Numbered from the stretch's first letter, positions 49,482 to 58,683 are shown. The stretch is 64,000 bases of DNA from Herbidospora sakaeratensis (GCF_001570525.1 NZ_BBXC01000007.1:351085-415084), one strand, 5' to 3'. Made by a program: numbers and translations. Notes: a model not told the origin generated them from the sequence alone.

Positions 49482-50332
49482 TCGTCCTCACCTTCGCGGC
49501 CCTCACCCTCCGCGAGGCCGCGCGCCGCAAGGTGCTGCGGGCGCTGGCCGTGCTCACGGTCGTGCTGCTGGCCCTGTCGGCGTGGGGCTTCCACACCCTC
49601 GTCACCCGGGAGTTCGACGGCGCCCTGCTGACCAGCGGCGAACTGCGGCTGATCGCCTCGCAGCTGCTCAACCTGGTCATGTTCGGCCTCAGCCTGATCG
49701 CCGCGCTCGGCACCGCCTTCCTGGCCGGCCCGACCGTCGCCGGCGAGATGGAGTCGGGCGCCGCCCTGGCGATCCTGGCCCGCCCGATCCGCCGCTCGAC
49801 CGTCCTGGCCGGCAAGTGGCTCGGCCTGGTCGCCTTCGGCGGCGGCTTCGTCGCCCTGGCCGGGCTGGCCCAGTTCGTGATCGTGTACGCCACCACCGGC
49901 TACTGGCCCTCCGACCCGGTCACCGGCCTGGCGCTGCTCGCCTTCCAGACGGCCGTCCTGCTCACCCTGGGCCTGCTGTTCTCCACGCTGATCTCGCCGA
50001 TGGCCTCGGGCGTGGTCGCCGTCGGCCTGTTCGGCGCGACCTGGATCGCGGGCGTCGTCGGGGGAGTGGGCCGCGGCCTCGGCAACGACAGCGTCGCGGC
50101 CGTGGGCACGGTCTCCCAGGTCCTGCTCCCGACCGACGGCCTGTGGCGCGGCGCGATGTACGCCTTCCAGGACCCCGCCGCGCTGCTGGGGTTCGGCGGC
50201 CCGGCGGTCAAGGGAGGCTTCCCCTTCCTCAGCGACGCCCCGCTCACGTGGGCCTACCTGGCCTGGACGATCGCCTGGACCGCCCTGGTGCTCGGCCTGG
50301 CCGCCCTGCTGCTGCGCCGCCGCGATCTGTGA
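49478..50332 (+). CDS. ABC-2 type permease (NosY-like)
   Basis: A 284-residue membrane protein with about six hydrophobic segments: FAALTLREAARRKVLRALAV at the N terminus, then MFGLSLIAALGTAFLAGPTVAGEMESG, the latter typical of the NosY/ABC2 group, and AILARPIRRSTVLAGKWLG. It forms an exporter with the preceding ATPase. Expression is probably controlled by the ECF sigma factor of the same operon. Cargo unknown. Confidence 0.88.
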   Translation: MIVLTFAALTLREAARRKVLRALAVLTVVLLALSAWGFHTLVTREFDGALLTSGELRLIASQLLNLVMFGLSLIAALGTAFLAGPTVAGEMESGAALAILARPIRRSTVLAGKWLGLVAFGGGFVALAGLAQFVIVYATTGYWPSDPVTGLALLAFQTAVLLTLGLLFSTLISPMASGVVAVGLFGATWIAGVVGGVGRGLGNDSVAAVGTVSQVLLPTDGLWRGAMYAFQDPAALLGFGGPAVKGGFPFLSDAPLTWAYLAWTIAWTALVLGLAALLLRRRDL

Positions 50333-50360
50333 CCCCCCAGGTCACAGGCATTTTTTGCGC

Positions 50361-50382
50361 AGGTGAACAAAGGATTTCACCT
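50361..50382. promoter_or_regulatory. Inverted repeat AGGTGAA-N8-TTCACCT upstream of the GH92 gene
   Basis: Perfect seven-base arms at 50361-50367 and 50376-50382 in a short intergenic gap, 44 bases before the predicted start. A likely operator. Confidence 0.5.
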
Positions 50383-50425
50383 CACCGAAACCTAAGTCCG
50401 GTCCGGGGCCGGATAGGGTCTCCCC

Positions 50426-52666
50426 ATTCTCGACAACGTTGATCCCTTCATCGGCACCGCGGCCACCGACCTGCCCCCGGCAGGCGGCCTGGCCGCCACG
50501 TGGTGGTGGCCGAAACCGCAGGTGGGCAACACCCACCCCGGGGCCACCTCACCCCTCGGCATGGTCTCGGCCTGTGCCTACTCCGGTGCCTACCCGACCG
50601 GTTACGGTCGTTACGCCAAGAACACCGAAGGCGTGCCCGAGGAGATGTTCGACCGTCTCCAGGCCAGCGGGTTCACCCACTTCCAGCAGTCGGGCACCGG
50701 CGCGATCCGCAAGTACTACAACTACGTGCGGGTCACCCCGATGGTGCAGCCCCTCGACGACCTCGGCCAGTCGTGGTCGTTGTCCGACGAGGAGGCCTCG
50801 CCCGGCTACTACGCCGCCACCCTCGACACCGGCATCCGGTGCGAGGTCACGGTCGGCCAGAAGGTGGCCGTGCACCGCTACACCTTCCCGCGGCACAGCA
50901 GCGCCCGCGTGGTCGTCGACCTGTCGTGCGGCGGGCTCGCCATCGACCTCGGCCGCACCGTCCCGCTGCGGGCGCAGGTGGAGAACATCGGCCACGGCCA
51001 GGTGCAGGGCACCGTCGTCATGGAGGGCGTGCCGCTGTCGGTGTACGTCGACGTCGACGCCCCCGGCTGGCGGCAGATGCTCTGGTACGACCGCCGTCTC
51101 ATCGACGGCGGCACCCGGCTCGACTTCGACAGCATCCGGCACACCACGCTGCGCCCCTTCGGCATGCTCTACATGGGCCCCACGCGCGCCGGGCAGACGA
51201 TCGAGGTCCGCATGGGCTTCTCGCTGCGCGGCTGCGACCAGGCCAAGCGCAACCTGGAGCGCGAGACCGGCCTCGGCCAGCCCTCGTTCGACATCGTCAA
51301 GCTGCGCACCCGCGCCCGCTGGGGCGACCACCTCGGCCGGGTCAAGGTCGACGGCGGCACCCCGGCCCGCCAGACGGTCTACTCCACCGCGCTCTACCAC
51401 TCGCTGATCAAGCCGTGCATCGTCGACGACGAGAGCCCGTTCTGGCCGAGCAACGGGCCCTACGCCTTCGACGTCTGCACGATGTGGGACATCTACAAGA
51501 CCCAGCTGCCGCTGCTGATGGCCATCGCGCCCGACCGCGCCTCCGGCCTGCTCGAATCGCTGATCCGGGTCTGCGAGGAAGAGGGCAACTTCCCGATCGG
51601 CTACCGCATGGCCCGCGGCGCCGACCGGTTCTTCCGGCAGGGCAGCGCGCTGGCCCACACCGCGCTCGCCGACGCCCACGCCCTCGACCTCGACGGCATC
51701 GAGTGGAGCTGGGCGCTCGTCCACATGGCCGACGACCTGCGCCGCATGTACGGCGAGGACTTCTTCGAGCACGGCGTCGTCCACCCGATCACCCACACCC
51801 TCGACCTGGCCTACGGCCACCACCTGACCGCCCAGCTGGCCCGCGCGCTCAACGACACCAAGCTCGCCGACGACCTGGCCCGCCGCGCCCACGGCTGGGT
51901 CAACGCCTTCGACCCCGGCACCGGCCTGCTGCGCGACTCGGAGTTCTACGAGGGCGGCAAGTGGAACTACTCGTTCCGGCTGCTCCACGACATGGCCGCC
52001 CGCATCGCGCTGGCGGGCGGCGACGCCGGCTTCATCGGCAAGCTCGACCGGTTCTTCGGCTACGGCGCGGCCCCGGTCAAGCAGGCCGGGCGGCGTCCGC
52101 AGCCGGTCGAGATGGCCGCCGGCTACGCCCTCAACCGGTTCGAGGGCCTCAACAACGAGCCCGACATGGAGGCCCCCTGGGCCTACCACTACGCGGGCCG
52201 TCCCGACCGCACCGCCGAGGTGGTCCACTCCGCGCTCACGTGGCAGTTCGGCACCGGCCCCGGCGGCCTGCCCGGCAACGACGACTCCGGCGGCCTGAGC
52301 TCCTGGTACATCTGGGCCTCGCTCGGGTTGTTCCCGGTGGCCGGGCAGAACCTCTTCCTGATCAACGCGCCCGCGTTCGAACGGGCCGCGCTGCGGGTAA
52401 GAGAAGGCGAGTTCGTCATCGAGACCAGCGGCCTCAAAGAGGCGCCGATCAGCTCCGACGGCGCCGAGCATGAGCCCCCGGTCCAATACGTCCAGTCGGC
52501 CACCCTCAACGGCCGTCCACTGGATGCGGCCCACCTGACTGCCGCGACCGTCCATCGGGGCGGCAGACTGCACCTGCGACTCGGCCCCGAGCCATCGGGA
52601 TGGGGGCGGGGTGTCCGCCCGCCGTCCCTGTCCGATTCCCCTGCGCTATCGGAGGAGACTCGATGA
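50426..52666 (+). CDS. Glycoside hydrolase family 92 alpha-mannosidase-like protein with probable ATT start
   Basis: About 746 residues. The conserved N terminus VDPFIGT (50435 onward) lies upstream of the first ATG/GTG/TTG in frame, GTG 50522, while an in-frame TAG stands at 50414. The only reasonable start between is ATT 50426, after GGATAGGG. Other motifs: VGNTHPGATSPLGMVS, NEPDMEAPWAYHYAGRPD and LPGNDDSGGLSSWYIWASLGLFP, matching the calcium- and acid/base-bearing parts of GH92. No signal peptide is present, so it seems cytoplasmic, unlike most GH92 enzymes. It is coupled to a GT4 gene by an ATGA overlap. Confidence 0.85.
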   Translation: MLDNVDPFIGTAATDLPPAGGLAATWWWPKPQVGNTHPGATSPLGMVSACAYSGAYPTGYGRYAKNTEGVPEEMFDRLQASGFTHFQQSGTGAIRKYYNYVRVTPMVQPLDDLGQSWSLSDEEASPGYYAATLDTGIRCEVTVGQKVAVHRYTFPRHSSARVVVDLSCGGLAIDLGRTVPLRAQVENIGHGQVQGTVVMEGVPLSVYVDVDAPGWRQMLWYDRRLIDGGTRLDFDSIRHTTLRPFGMLYMGPTRAGQTIEVRMGFSLRGCDQAKRNLERETGLGQPSFDIVKLRTRARWGDHLGRVKVDGGTPARQTVYSTALYHSLIKPCIVDDESPFWPSNGPYAFDVCTMWDIYKTQLPLLMAIAPDRASGLLESLIRVCEEEGNFPIGYRMARGADRFFRQGSALAHTALADAHALDLDGIEWSWALVHMADDLRRMYGEDFFEHGVVHPITHTLDLAYGHHLTAQLARALNDTKLADDLARRAHGWVNAFDPGTGLLRDSEFYEGGKWNYSFRLLHDMAARIALAGGDAGFIGKLDRFFGYGAAPVKQAGRRPQPVEMAAGYALNRFEGLNNEPDMEAPWAYHYAGRPDRTAEVVHSALTWQFGTGPGGLPGNDDSGGLSSWYIWASLGLFPVAGQNLFLINAPAFERAALRVREGEFVIETSGLKEAPISSDGAEHEPPVQYVQSATLNGRPLDAAHLTAATVHRGGRLHLRLGPEPSGWGRGVRPPSLSDSPALSEETR

Positions 52667-53934
52667 CCCACCCCCGTCGCCGCCTTGTGATCGTGGTCAG
52701 GGCCGACCCGGTCATCTGCGGCCATTCCGGCGAGGCCCGCAACCTCGCCGAAGTGGCGCTGACCCGTGGTTACGACGACGTCAGGCTGCTGACCTGGCCC
52801 ATCCCGGCCCTCCAGGCCGCCGGGCTGCCGTTGAAGCCGCTCGACCGGCTGCTGCCGTACAGCCCCGGCATCACCGTCGAACGTCCCGAACCCGTCGGCG
52901 ACTACCGCGTGCCCGACGGCCGCCACCTGGCCGGCCTGACCGGGCGTCTGGTCGAACTGCTGGCCGAGCCGGTGCCGACGACCTGCCTGTCGATGTACAT
53001 CGTGCCGCACGCCAACGTCGTGCTCGACGCCGTCAACGCGGCCCGGGCGGCGGGCTTCAACCCCAACGTCCGGACCATCGTGAAGGCCGTCGGCTCCGAC
53101 GTCACCAACGTGATCCGCAACTGCCTGCGCGACAACCACTTCGGGGCCGCGACGGCGCTGTTCACCACGTTCCTGGCCAACGACGAGGTCGTGGCCGTCT
53201 CCGACTACACCCGCGACGAGATCATCGACGCGGCCGGGCAGGTCGACGCCCACGTCGGCACCACGTTCGCCGAACAGTGCCGCCGCCGGGTGACGGTCAG
53301 CTACCCGCCGATCGACTCCTCGGCGTTCCTCGACCCCGACCCGGCGCTGGTCGACGCCGCCCTCGCCCACCGCGGCCTCGAACGCGACGGCTATCTGCTG
53401 TTCCTGTCCCGGGTCACCCCGGCGAAGGGCATCTTCGACCTGCTGGCCGCCTACCGGCAGGCCCGCAGCCGCGAGAAGGTCAAACTCGTGGTCGCCGGCA
53501 CGGGCACCGCGCTCGCCCAGGTCCAGGCGATCGCGGCGGCCGACGAACACGTCGTCGTCCTCACCGACGTCGACGACAACGAGAAGCCCCTGCTCATGCG
53601 GGGCAGCGCGGCCTACGTGCTGCCGACCAAACCCGAACCCGACTTCGTCGAGACGTTCGGCATCGCCCTGGCCGAGAAGATGCTGGCCGGCGGCGGCCCG
53701 ATCATCACCACCGACACCGGCGGCACCCTGGAGGCGGTCGGCGACGCCGCCATCATCGTCGACCAGGGCGACGTCACCGGCATCGCGGCCGCGATCGACC
53801 GGGTGGTGCTCGACATGAACGGCACCGAACGCCGTGAGCTGGAACTGCGGGCCCGCGACTGGGCCATGCAGTTCGACCGCGCGGCCGTCTTCGACGACCT
53901 GTTCCCCGAGACGGCCCTCCGCCAGAGCGCCTGA
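52663..53934 (+). CDS. Glycosyltransferase family 4
   Basis: A 423-residue GT-B enzyme from ATG 52663 behind GGAGGAG, overlapping the GH92 stop. The C-terminal donor domain has GYLLFLSRVTPAKGIFDLLAAYRQ, LVVAGTGTAL and LPTKPEPDFVETFGIALAEKMLAGG, with the ExxxxxxxE pattern (E-T-F-G-I-A-L-A-E). Family members transfer mannose, glucose or GlcNAc from nucleotide donors with retention. Cotranslation with a mannosidase-type GH92 suggests the pair makes and trims the same alpha-mannoside or related glycan (inference). Confidence 0.9.
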   Translation: MTHPRRRLVIVVRADPVICGHSGEARNLAEVALTRGYDDVRLLTWPIPALQAAGLPLKPLDRLLPYSPGITVERPEPVGDYRVPDGRHLAGLTGRLVELLAEPVPTTCLSMYIVPHANVVLDAVNAARAAGFNPNVRTIVKAVGSDVTNVIRNCLRDNHFGAATALFTTFLANDEVVAVSDYTRDEIIDAAGQVDAHVGTTFAEQCRRRVTVSYPPIDSSAFLDPDPALVDAALAHRGLERDGYLLFLSRVTPAKGIFDLLAAYRQARSREKVKLVVAGTGTALAQVQAIAAADEHVVVLTDVDDNEKPLLMRGSAAYVLPTKPEPDFVETFGIALAEKMLAGGGPIITTDTGGTLEAVGDAAIIVDQGDVTGIAAAIDRVVLDMNGTERRELELRARDWAMQFDRAAVFDDLFPETALRQSA

Positions 53935-53946
53935 CCGCGATCGACG

Positions 53947-53980
53947 CCGGCCCGGACGGATCACTTGCCGCCCGGGCCGG
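53947..53980. terminator. Bidirectional hairpin between GT4 and histidine kinase genes
   Basis: CCGGCCCGGACGG at 53947-53959 pairs with 53968-53980 with one mismatch; loop ATCACTTG. It lies between convergent genes. No long T-run. Confidence 0.65.
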
Positions 53981-53981
53981 T

Positions 53982-55130
53982 TCATTTCAGCGGCAACACC
54001 GCGCGCACCGCGAAGCCGCCGTCCATCGGCCCGGCGGCGAGGGAGCCGTGGAAGAGCGCGGCCCGTTCGCGCATGCCGATCAGGCCGTGGCCGCCCTGAG
54101 TGTGCGGCGCGGGCCGGAAGCCGTCGCGGGGCCCGTCGTCGGTGACGTCGACGCGCAGCTCGCCCGGCCCGTGGTCGATCGTGACCGCCACCCGGGTGGG
54201 CCCGGCGTGCTTGAGCGTGTTGGTCAGCGCCTCCTGGACGATCCGGTAGGCCGACAGGTCGAGGCCCGCCGGCAGCGGCCGGGGGTCGCCGGTCACCTCG
54301 ACGCGCACGTCGAGCCCGGCCGTGCGCGACTGGTCGACCAGCTCGCCGACGCGGGCCAGGCCCGGCTGCGGGAGACGGCTGTCGGTGGCGGGGCCGCGCA
54401 GCAGGTGGAGCATGCGCTGCAGCTCCTCGACCGCGCCCCGGCCGGTCGCCTCGATCTGGGTCAGCGCCTCGCGCTCCCGTCCCAGGTCGGCGGGCAACCG
54501 CCGGCGCAGGCCGCCCGCCTGCATGACCATCATGCTGACGCTGCTGGCGACGATGTCGTGCAGCTCGCGGGCCAGCCGGGCCTGCTCCTCGGCGACGGCC
54601 TCCCGCACCAGCTGCTCGCTGCGCGCCACCACGGCGTCGGTGCGCTCGTCGGCCCGGCGCGCCATCACCTGGTAGCGGCGCACGCCCGCGCCCGCCCCGC
54701 CCGCGATGGCCGCCATGCCCGCCGCGATGGCGTAGTCGGCGAACCCGGCCCCGCCGTACGTCAGGCCCATGGTGGCGACGAAGACGGTCGTGGCCGCCAC
54801 CCCGAACAGGGCCCGCGCGCTGCGCAGCCGGGTCTGGCTGAGCACGGTGAACAGGAAGAGCAGCTCGGTCAGCCACTGCCAGGCGGCGGCGTCCTCCAGG
54901 GTGAACACGAAGACCGCGCACGACACGACCGTGTAGACCGCGGTCGTCGCGATGGGGGCGGCCCGGCGGAACAGCACCAGGACCGCGGTGACGATCCCCC
55001 AGGCCACCCACACCGACGGGACCGACCGCTCGGCCAGGTTGGTGCCGCCCGTCAGCTCCTCGATGACGGCGAACAGCCCGACCGCCCCGGCCACCAGGCC
55101 GTCGGCGGCGTTCAGCCGGGTACCTTGCAC
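53982..55130 (-). CDS. Sensor histidine kinase, NarL/DesK-type (HisKA_3), orphan
   Basis: A 382-residue membrane kinase from GTG 55130. Residues 10-165 hold about five or six hydrophobic segments. The dimerisation helix carries the phospho-acceptor in RLARELHDIVASSVSMMV, and the ATPase domain has YRIVQEALTNTLKHAG (N box), VDVTDDGP and GGHGLIGMRERAALFHG (G box). Such kinases signal to LuxR-type response regulators, but no regulator gene is adjacent here: phnE-like lies upstream and GT4 downstream. Confidence 0.9.
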   Translation of the reverse strand: MQGTRLNAADGLVAGAVGLFAVIEELTGGTNLAERSVPSVWVAWGIVTAVLVLFRRAAPIATTAVYTVVSCAVFVFTLEDAAAWQWLTELLFLFTVLSQTRLRSARALFGVAATTVFVATMGLTYGGAGFADYAIAAGMAAIAGGAGAGVRRYQVMARRADERTDAVVARSEQLVREAVAEEQARLARELHDIVASSVSMMVMQAGGLRRRLPADLGREREALTQIEATGRGAVEELQRMLHLLRGPATDSRLPQPGLARVGELVDQSRTAGLDVRVEVTGDPRPLPAGLDLSAYRIVQEALTNTLKHAGPTRVAVTIDHGPGELRVDVTDDGPRDGFRPAPHTQGGHGLIGMRERAALFHGSLAAGPMDGGFAVRAVLPLK

Positions 55131-55149
55131 GAGATGAGCGTAGTGCGGC

Positions 55150-55950
55150 TCAGGTGGCGATTCGCCGCCGAATGTACGCCGACGACTGGTCGACCGCGAT
55201 CACCAGCACCAGCACGACGAGGATGTGCGTCACCATCTCGTCGAACCGGAACAACCTGATCGACTGGTTGATCAGGAACCCGATCCCGCCCGCCCCCACC
55301 AGCCCCAGGACCAGCGACGACCGGACGTTCACGTCGAACCGGTAGAGCAGCAGCCCGAGGAACTGCGGCACGACCGAGGGGAGCACGGCGTGCGCCGCCG
55401 ACTGGATCTTCGACGCCCCCGCGACCGTGAGCGCGTCGCGCGGCCCGAGGTCGATCTCCTCCATCGCCTCGGCCCACAACTTGCCCATGACCCCGGTGTT
55501 GTGGAAGATCAGCGCCAGCACGCCGGCGAACGGCCCGAGGCCGACGGCGGTGACGAAGACCAGCGCGAACACCACGTCGGGGACCGCCCGCAGGAACGAC
55601 AACAACGAGCGCGCCGCCTGGTAGGCCCACACGCCCGGGGTGGTCGCCCGGGCCGCCAGCAGCGCCAGCACCAGCGCGAACGGGATCGAGAGCGTGGTGC
55701 CGAGCAGGCCGATGCAGAGCGTGACGAGCGCGGCCGCGACGCTCGGCCCGAGCACCTCGCCCGACAGGTCGGGCGGGAGGGCCTGGGCGAAGAAGTCGGC
55801 CATGCCCCGCCAGCCCTGGACCAGGGTGGCGGGGGAGAACTCGGTCGCCTGCCAGGCGAGCACGTGGACGCCGACGACCACCACCGTGATCACGGTGGCG
55901 AGGGCGGAGGGTCCCTTCCGCCGGGGCGGGGCGGGTCGAGGGGTGCTCAT
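55150..55950 (-). CDS. phnE: Phosphonate-type ABC transporter permease
   Basis: A 266-residue membrane protein from ATG 55950, overlapping the ATPase stop (ATGA). About six hydrophobic segments are seen with LSFLRAVPDVVFALVFVTAVG and the permease loop DALTVAGASKIQSAAHAVLPSVVPQ, then GAGGIGFLINQSI, typical of PhnE. It is the last gene of the uptake operon and lies 19 bases from the histidine kinase start region. Confidence 0.9.
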   Translation of the reverse strand: MSTPRPAPPRRKGPSALATVITVVVVGVHVLAWQATEFSPATLVQGWRGMADFFAQALPPDLSGEVLGPSVAAALVTLCIGLLGTTLSIPFALVLALLAARATTPGVWAYQAARSLLSFLRAVPDVVFALVFVTAVGLGPFAGVLALIFHNTGVMGKLWAEAMEEIDLGPRDALTVAGASKIQSAAHAVLPSVVPQFLGLLLYRFDVNVRSSLVLGLVGAGGIGFLINQSIRLFRFDEMVTHILVVLVLVIAVDQSSAYIRRRIAT

Positions 55951-56636
55951 GGCGTGCCCGTGGCGTACAGGACGTCGAGATCGGCGATGTCGGCGGGCGG
56001 GGCGTCGACGACCGCGCGCCCGCTCACCATGCCGACCACCCGGTCGGCATACCGCCGCGCCAGCGCGGGCTGGTGCAGCACCGCGCCCACCGCGAGGTGC
56101 TGGGCGTGGGCGAGGTCGGCGAGCAGCGCGACCACCTGGTCGGCGGCGGAGGGGTCGAGCGCCGACACCGGTTCGTCGGCCAGCACCACCCGGGCGCGCT
56201 GGCACAACGCCCGCGCGATGGCCACCCGCTGCTGCTGGCCGCCCGACAACCTCCCGGCCGGTTCCCCGGCGCGGGAGGCCAGCCCCACCCGGTCGAGGCA
56301 GGTCATCGCCTCCTCGCGCAGGTCGCGCGGGAACAACACGGGCGCCAGCGAGTGCCGCAGCGGCAGCCGCCCGAGCGCCCCGGCGCAGACGTTGTCGAGC
56401 GCGCTGCGCCGTTTCACCAGGTGGATCTGCTGGAAGACCATCGCCGGACGGCCGTCCATGACGACCCGGCCGCCGTCGGGGGTCTCCAGCCCGGCCACGC
56501 AGCGCAGCGCGGTCGACTTGCCGCAGCCGTTCGCGCCCAGGAGGGCCACCAGTTCGCCCGGCCGCACGACCAGGTCGAAGTCGTCGAGGACGACCCGGCC
56601 CGCGTACGACTTACGCAGGCCGGCGACCTCCAGCAT
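55947..56636 (-). CDS. phnC: Phosphonate-type ABC transporter ATP-binding protein
   Basis: A 229-residue ATPase from ATG 56636, overlapping the binding-protein stop by one base. Walker A is LLGANGCGKSTALR, the signature RLSGGQQQRVAIARAL, and Walker B RVVLADEPVSALDP. KRRSALDNVCAGALGRLPL is the PhnC-type segment before the signature. It powers import of phosphonate, phosphite or phosphate esters with the adjacent binding protein and permease. Confidence 0.92.
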   Translation of the reverse strand: MLEVAGLRKSYAGRVVLDDFDLVVRPGELVALLGANGCGKSTALRCVAGLETPDGGRVVMDGRPAMVFQQIHLVKRRSALDNVCAGALGRLPLRHSLAPVLFPRDLREEAMTCLDRVGLASRAGEPAGRLSGGQQQRVAIARALCQRARVVLADEPVSALDPSAADQVVALLADLAHAQHLAVGAVLHQPALARRYADRVVGMVSGRAVVDAPPADIADLDVLYATGTP

Positions 56637-57535
56637 CAGACGTCCTTCTCGGTCAGCCCGAGCGCGGTGGCCAGGTCGAACAGCGGCTTGTAGGTGTCCT
56701 CGGTGACTGCGGCGAGGGGGCCGGGCGGGGTGACGTCGAGGAACTCGCCGACCTTGGCGACGTCCTCGGGGGTGAGCTTGAGCAGCGCCGCGGCGACGGC
56801 GTCCCGGAAGGCCGGGTCGAGCTTGCCGTGGACGGTGATCGGGTCGTTCGGGATCGGGGCGGAGGTCCAGATCCGGCGGAACTTCGACGCGTCGAACACG
56901 CCCTCGCCGGTCGAGGTGGCCAGCTGCTGGCTGTTGATCTCGGCGGCCTCGACCTTGCCGTTGGTCAGCGCGAGCAGCGCCTCGGGGTGGCCGCCGGCGT
57001 AGTCGATCTTCACGTCGGCGTCGGCGAGGCCCGCCTCGCGCAGCGCGTAGCGGGGGAGCGCGTCACCGCTCGTGGACCCGACGCTGGACAGGGCCAGCGA
57101 CTTCCCCCTGAGGTCGGTGATCGTCTGGATAGGCGAGCCGGCGGGCACCCAGATCCCCGCCGTGTACGTGGTCAGCGCCCCCTTCGCGTCGGCGAACGAG
57201 GCCACCGCGACGGCGTCGGCCTGCTGGTGGGCGAAGACGTATCCGAGGGGCCCGAACTGGGCCATCTCCAGCTGGCCGTTGCGCATGGCCAGCACCTCCG
57301 CCGAGTAGTCCTCGACGATCTTCAGCTCGACCGGGCAGTCGAGCTCCCGCTCGACGGCCTTGGCCAGCACCTGGTAGGCGGGGGTGAGCTTGGCCGGGTC
57401 CTCGTAGGGTTCGACGCCGAAGCGGATGCGGCCGTTGGGGCAGGTCGCGCCACCTTCGGCGGACGTGCCGCCGCCGCAGCCGGTGACGACAAGGGCGAGC
57501 GCCGCGGTCGCGGCGGCGAAAAGTCGGATGTGCAC
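56636..57535 (-). CDS. phnD: Phosphonate-type ABC substrate-binding lipoprotein
   Basis: A 299-residue lipoprotein with lipobox LVVTGCGGG near residues 17-25. The mature part follows the PhnD pattern: IRFGVEPYEDPAKLTPAY, MAQFGPLGYVFAHQQ, GKSLALSSVGSTSGDALPRY and NSQQLATSTGEGVFD. It captures phosphonates outside the cell. Start ATG 57535 lies 13 bases after the FAD-oxidoreductase stop, so the four genes are cotranscribed. Confidence 0.92.
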   Translation of the reverse strand: MHIRLFAAATAALALVVTGCGGGTSAEGGATCPNGRIRFGVEPYEDPAKLTPAYQVLAKAVERELDCPVELKIVEDYSAEVLAMRNGQLEMAQFGPLGYVFAHQQADAVAVASFADAKGALTTYTAGIWVPAGSPIQTITDLRGKSLALSSVGSTSGDALPRYALREAGLADADVKIDYAGGHPEALLALTNGKVEAAEINSQQLATSTGEGVFDASKFRRIWTSAPIPNDPITVHGKLDPAFRDAVAAALLKLTPEDVAKVGEFLDVTPPGPLAAVTEDTYKPLFDLATALGLTEKDV

Positions 57536-57548
57536 CGTACGACTCCAG

Positions 57549-58637
57549 TCAGGTGAGCAATTCGTCGAGCACGCGGGGTGCGAGCCCGAACGCGGTGGTC
57601 ATGCCGATTCCGGAGGTCACCGAGACCACCCGGACACCGGGCACGGGGGAGACGTCGAGGAACGGCCGGTCGGCCGAGGCGTACACGCCGCGCCAGCGTT
57701 CCCGCACGTCGAGGCGGGCCACCCCGAGCAGGCGGGCGATCTCGTCGAGCACGAACCGGTCGAGTTCCTCGGCGTTGAACGGGTCGAGCGTCGTCGCGTA
57801 GCGGTGGGTGTCCCCGATGGTGAGGTCGCCGTCGGGCCGCTGGGTGAACATGAGGTTCAGGCCCGCGTCCACCAGATGAGGGCTTTCGGCTTCGAGCCGG
57901 GCCCGCACCTTCGGCGCGGTCGGCAGGGTGGCGAACCCGTCGTAGCGGAGCATGGAGAAACCGGTCAGCACCGCCGGGTCGAAGTCGTGCGGAACCGGGT
58001 TGGCGACCCGGAGCATGTGCAGGGCGCAGCGCCGGACCCCGAACCGCCGCGACAGGTCGGGGAAGTGCCGGTCGACGTCGTGCCCGACGCAGACCACCAC
58101 CGCCTTGGCCGTGATCGGCCCCCGGGAGGTGCCGACCAGGCCCGGCTCGATGGTGTGCACGCTGGTCTCCCAGAGGAAGGTGACGCCCTGGCCGGCCAGC
58201 CACCGGGCGACCGCGCCGACGGCCTCACGCGGGTCGACTCGGATGTCGAGCGGGAACAGCGCCCCGCCGACCGCCTCCACCGGCACCTTCCCGGCGGGCA
58301 GCAGCACGACCTGGTCGCCCCGCTCCTCCCGGAACTCCTCCAGGACGGCCATCTCGTCGTCGTGCCGCGCGGCCAGCACCGTGCCCGACTCCCGGAGCCA
58401 GAACCCGGCCTCCCGGGCCAGCCGCACCCAGGTGGCCCGGGCGTCGATCGCGTAGCCGAGGGCCGCCCCGGCCTGCGCGGTCACGCACCCGTGACCGAAG
58501 TTGCGGATCGACGCGCCGGTCGCGTGCCCGTCCCGTTCGACGACGGCGACCGTCAGGCCCCGGCGCACCGCGTCGACCGCGTGCGCCAGCCCGACGATGC
58601 CCGCACCCACCACCACGACATCCACATAACTTGTCAT
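57549..58637 (-). CDS. FAD-dependent oxidoreductase of the phosphonate-cluster type (TIGR03364-like)
   Basis: A 362-residue DAO-family flavoprotein. The dinucleotide motif VVVVGAGIVGLAHAVDAV is at residues 6-23, followed by VVERDGHATGASIRNFGHG. The C-terminal part has GVYASADRPFLDVSPVPGV and TSGIGMTTAFGLAPRVLDE. Relatives sit in phosphonate-catabolism clusters and oxidise the amine of aminoalkylphosphonates. Together with the PhnCDE-type importer and the phosphonatase-like hydrolase, it would turn an aminophosphonate into a phosphono-aldehyde (inference). The start codon lies within a candidate GntR operator. Confidence 0.85.
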   Translation of the reverse strand: MTSYVDVVVVGAGIVGLAHAVDAVRRGLTVAVVERDGHATGASIRNFGHGCVTAQAGAALGYAIDARATWVRLAREAGFWLRESGTVLAARHDDEMAVLEEFREERGDQVVLLPAGKVPVEAVGGALFPLDIRVDPREAVGAVARWLAGQGVTFLWETSVHTIEPGLVGTSRGPITAKAVVVCVGHDVDRHFPDLSRRFGVRRCALHMLRVANPVPHDFDPAVLTGFSMLRYDGFATLPTAPKVRARLEAESPHLVDAGLNLMFTQRPDGDLTIGDTHRYATTLDPFNAEELDRFVLDEIARLLGVARLDVRERWRGVYASADRPFLDVSPVPGVRVVSVTSGIGMTTAFGLAPRVLDELLT

Positions 58638-58644
58638 GACAGGT
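58629..58644. promoter_or_regulatory. Candidate GntR operator 1, 16-base near-perfect palindrome
   Basis: ACTTGTCATGACAGGT has one mismatch to full symmetry and covers the start codon of the FAD oxidoreductase gene. Related half-sites occur at 58676-58683 and 58731-58746. Confidence 0.6.
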
Positions 58645-58675
58645 ACGGTGCTTGCCTTCGGGCACCCTCGTCAAC

Positions 58676-58683
58676 ACCTGTCA
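58676..58683 (+). promoter_or_regulatory. Candidate GntR operator half-site ACCTGTCA
   Basis: A half-site identical to one arm type of operator 1, located in the middle of the divergent region between the oxidoreductase and regulator genes. Confidence 0.4.

Noticed and set aside
50522-52666. GTG 50522 as the GH92 start
   Set aside because: It would remove the conserved VDPFIGT segment, which is encoded just upstream in the same frame.
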